From Pelargonium nanum (lineage: Eukaryota > Streptophyta > Magnoliopsida > Geraniales > Geraniaceae), in assembly GCA_036897485.1 (NCBI GenBank), contig JAYMTF010001809.1, forward strand, positions 1-21,202: DNA of 21,202 nt, written 5' to 3'. Shown piece after piece: positions 20,561 to 21,202 of this stretch (positions are counted from its first letter, which is position 1; every line of letters begins with the position of its first letter). A program made the translations under genes and the position numbers. The notes beneath the pieces are model-generated. The model did not search any database and had not been told where the DNA came from. It saw nothing but the letters and a program-made list of their open reading frames with translations.

Positions 20561-20578
20561 GGGGGGGGGGGGGAGGGG
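20561..20578 (+). repeat. Poly-G tract in degenerate gag
   Basis: Thirteen consecutive G, one A, then four G. It gives a Gly run in the gag frame. Such a tract is prone to slippage in replication and in sequencing, so its exact length is uncertain, and it could form a G-quadruplex. Confidence 0.7.
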
Positions 20579-20617
20579 AAAATCAGGCCTGAGGAAGTTG
20601 CCGAAACTTCTATATGA

Positions 20618-21130
20618 TCAAGTAGAGGAGGACAAGAAGAAAGACCCAGGATGTTTTGTTGTGTCATGTAGACTCGTATTGGACACCTGGTCCCTCGTAA
20701 ATATCCATATCCATACCTTAATCCTAGCCTATCATTACAACTTGAGTAAAAGCCCTTTCGATCCCGAAAAATCAAGGACTTCTAGATTAGTGGATTAGTG
20801 AAATCAAACCCAACCTATGGAGTGAAAAACATGTTATGTGTAAGCTTAGGGTACATTGTAATGCCTGGTTACACAAGGAACACACACACACGGTGAACCA
20901 ACGCTATGATTGCTTTGTTTGTGTAATATGTTTCAGGTGAAGCTTGAGTTGTATTTCAATCATTGCATCTATGAGAGATTCATAGAAAACTTGTACATCA
21001 AGCCATCTTTGTAGAGTTTTTAATTAATGTATGCCTAATTAGAATTGCATGTAGAGTAGCGTAATGTAGCATAATTTAAGTTTAATTTTCTTGTTTCACC
21101 TCCTTCACATGAGGATATGCTTGAGTTTAT
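20618..21130 (+). other. Non-coding internal part of retroelement
   Basis: Between the end of the gag frame and the polypurine tract. A weakly gag-like continuation (KYPYPYLNPSLSL at about 20700-20740) may be present; after that no coding signal is seen. The expected pol region is absent here. Confidence 0.55.
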
Positions 21131-21142
21131 GTTTGGGGGGTT
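21131..21142 (+). promoter_or_regulatory. Polypurine tract
   Basis: GTTTGGGGGGTT directly precedes the TG that starts the 3' LTR. The form TTTGGGGG(A/G) before TGATAA is typical of Athila/Tat-group elements. It primes plus-strand DNA synthesis. Confidence 0.75.
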
Positions 21143-21202
21143 TGATAACTAGCATTTTGTACTAGTTATTGAACCCTAAATCATGCTATGTATGTCCTCT
21201 TT
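21143..21202 (+). repeat. Start of 3' LTR (cut by window end)
   Basis: It begins TGATAACTAG right after the polypurine tract and contains the short inverted repeat AACTAG...CTAGTT (21147-21167). Only 60 bp are in the window. Confidence 0.65.

Larger units (their letters stand above)
18068..20617 (+). pseudogene. Degenerate retrotransposon gag
   Basis: From ATG 18068 one frame (the same phase to 19510) gives a Gag-like protein: a basic N-terminal part, a Gln-rich stretch (about 18480-18700), then the Retrotrans_gag core at 18890-19300 (LNMFHYSLMERALDWYYSL, W-x-I-x-FL, F-x-W-ERF, ACSHHEL, AFYYILHPS). In-frame stops occur at 18491, 18602, 18605, 18653, about 18971, about 19193 and about 19298. 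Near 19510 the frame shifts by one; the new frame carries CVRYIGDHDYSDCPEN (a zinc-knuckle-like segment) and SPYSDTYNAN-stop-RKHPKFSY, a motif typical of Athila/Tat gag. A hAT element (19902-20353) then interrupts it, after which the original phase continues with VALRKFETQVSQLARVIS and LPSDTINPRA. The protein cannot be made. Confidence 0.8.
17005..21202 (+). mobile_element. Gag-only Ty3/gypsy LTR retroelement (Athila/Tat-like)
   Basis: The order 5' LTR, primer-binding site, gag, polypurine tract, 3' LTR is present on the plus strand. The internal region (17963-21142) is only 3.2 kb, 0.45 kb of which is a later hAT insertion. Nothing resembling protease, reverse transcriptase, RNase H or integrase lies between gag (ends about 20617) and the polypurine tract at 21131, so the element is non-autonomous, by deletion or by lineage. 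The tRNA-Asp primer site and the gag C-terminal motifs point to the Athila/Tat group. The left limit is uncertain, and the 3' LTR runs off the window end. Confidence 0.75.

Overview
The window looks like nuclear DNA of a eudicot plant. It is AT-rich and has one full-length leucine-rich-repeat receptor kinase gene with a spliceosomal intron. It also holds degenerate plant transposable elements: short hAT-like and CACTA elements, and a Ty3/gypsy retroelement primed by tRNA-Asp. I could not name the species. No rRNA, tRNA, CRISPR or bacterial operon was seen.

Layout. Positions 1-2150 are intergenic: a possible acidic C-terminal coding remnant (minus strand, 164-310), a GCGC-rich island (about 408-560) and otherwise AT-rich DNA. 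Positions 2339-6351 (minus strand) carry the only apparently functional protein gene, a 1079-residue LRR-XI receptor kinase. I recognise it as an orthologue of Arabidopsis RGI5 (At1g34110), a receptor of the RGF/GLV/CLEL root-meristem peptides. It has two exons joined by a GC-AG intron that splits the kinase APE glutamate codon. The intron holds a hAT-like insertion. The likely leader (about 6360-6620) has several upstream ORFs.

Positions 6700-11190 are intergenic. They contain a duplicated block and a telo-box upstream of the kinase, a broken RNase H-like (RVT_3) fragment at 8047-8388, a hAT-like element at 8492-8983 and a degenerate repeat of roughly 74 bp at about 9270-9840. Positions 11.2-16.1 kb hold two diverged copies, about 1.27 kb each, of one LTR-like sequence in inverted orientation. 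Between them lies a 477-bp CACTA element with a perfect ATA target-site duplication.

Positions 16.25-16.91 kb are a T-rich tandem array. From about 17.0 kb to the window end there is a gag-only Ty3/gypsy element on the plus strand: a U5-like 5' LTR end, a tRNA-Asp primer-binding site at 17972, a gag gene broken by stops and a frameshift, a 452-bp hAT insertion in gag, then a polypurine tract and the first 60 bp of the 3' LTR. No protease, reverse transcriptase or integrase lies between gag and the 3' LTR.

I saw no previously undescribed gene system. The points most worth checking are the GC-AG splice site inside the APE motif, the uORF-rich leader, the 1.27-kb inverted pair, and the gag-only element with its nested hAT insertion. 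Most lines of open reading frame outside the kinase, the gag frame and the RNase H fragment are chance ORFs.
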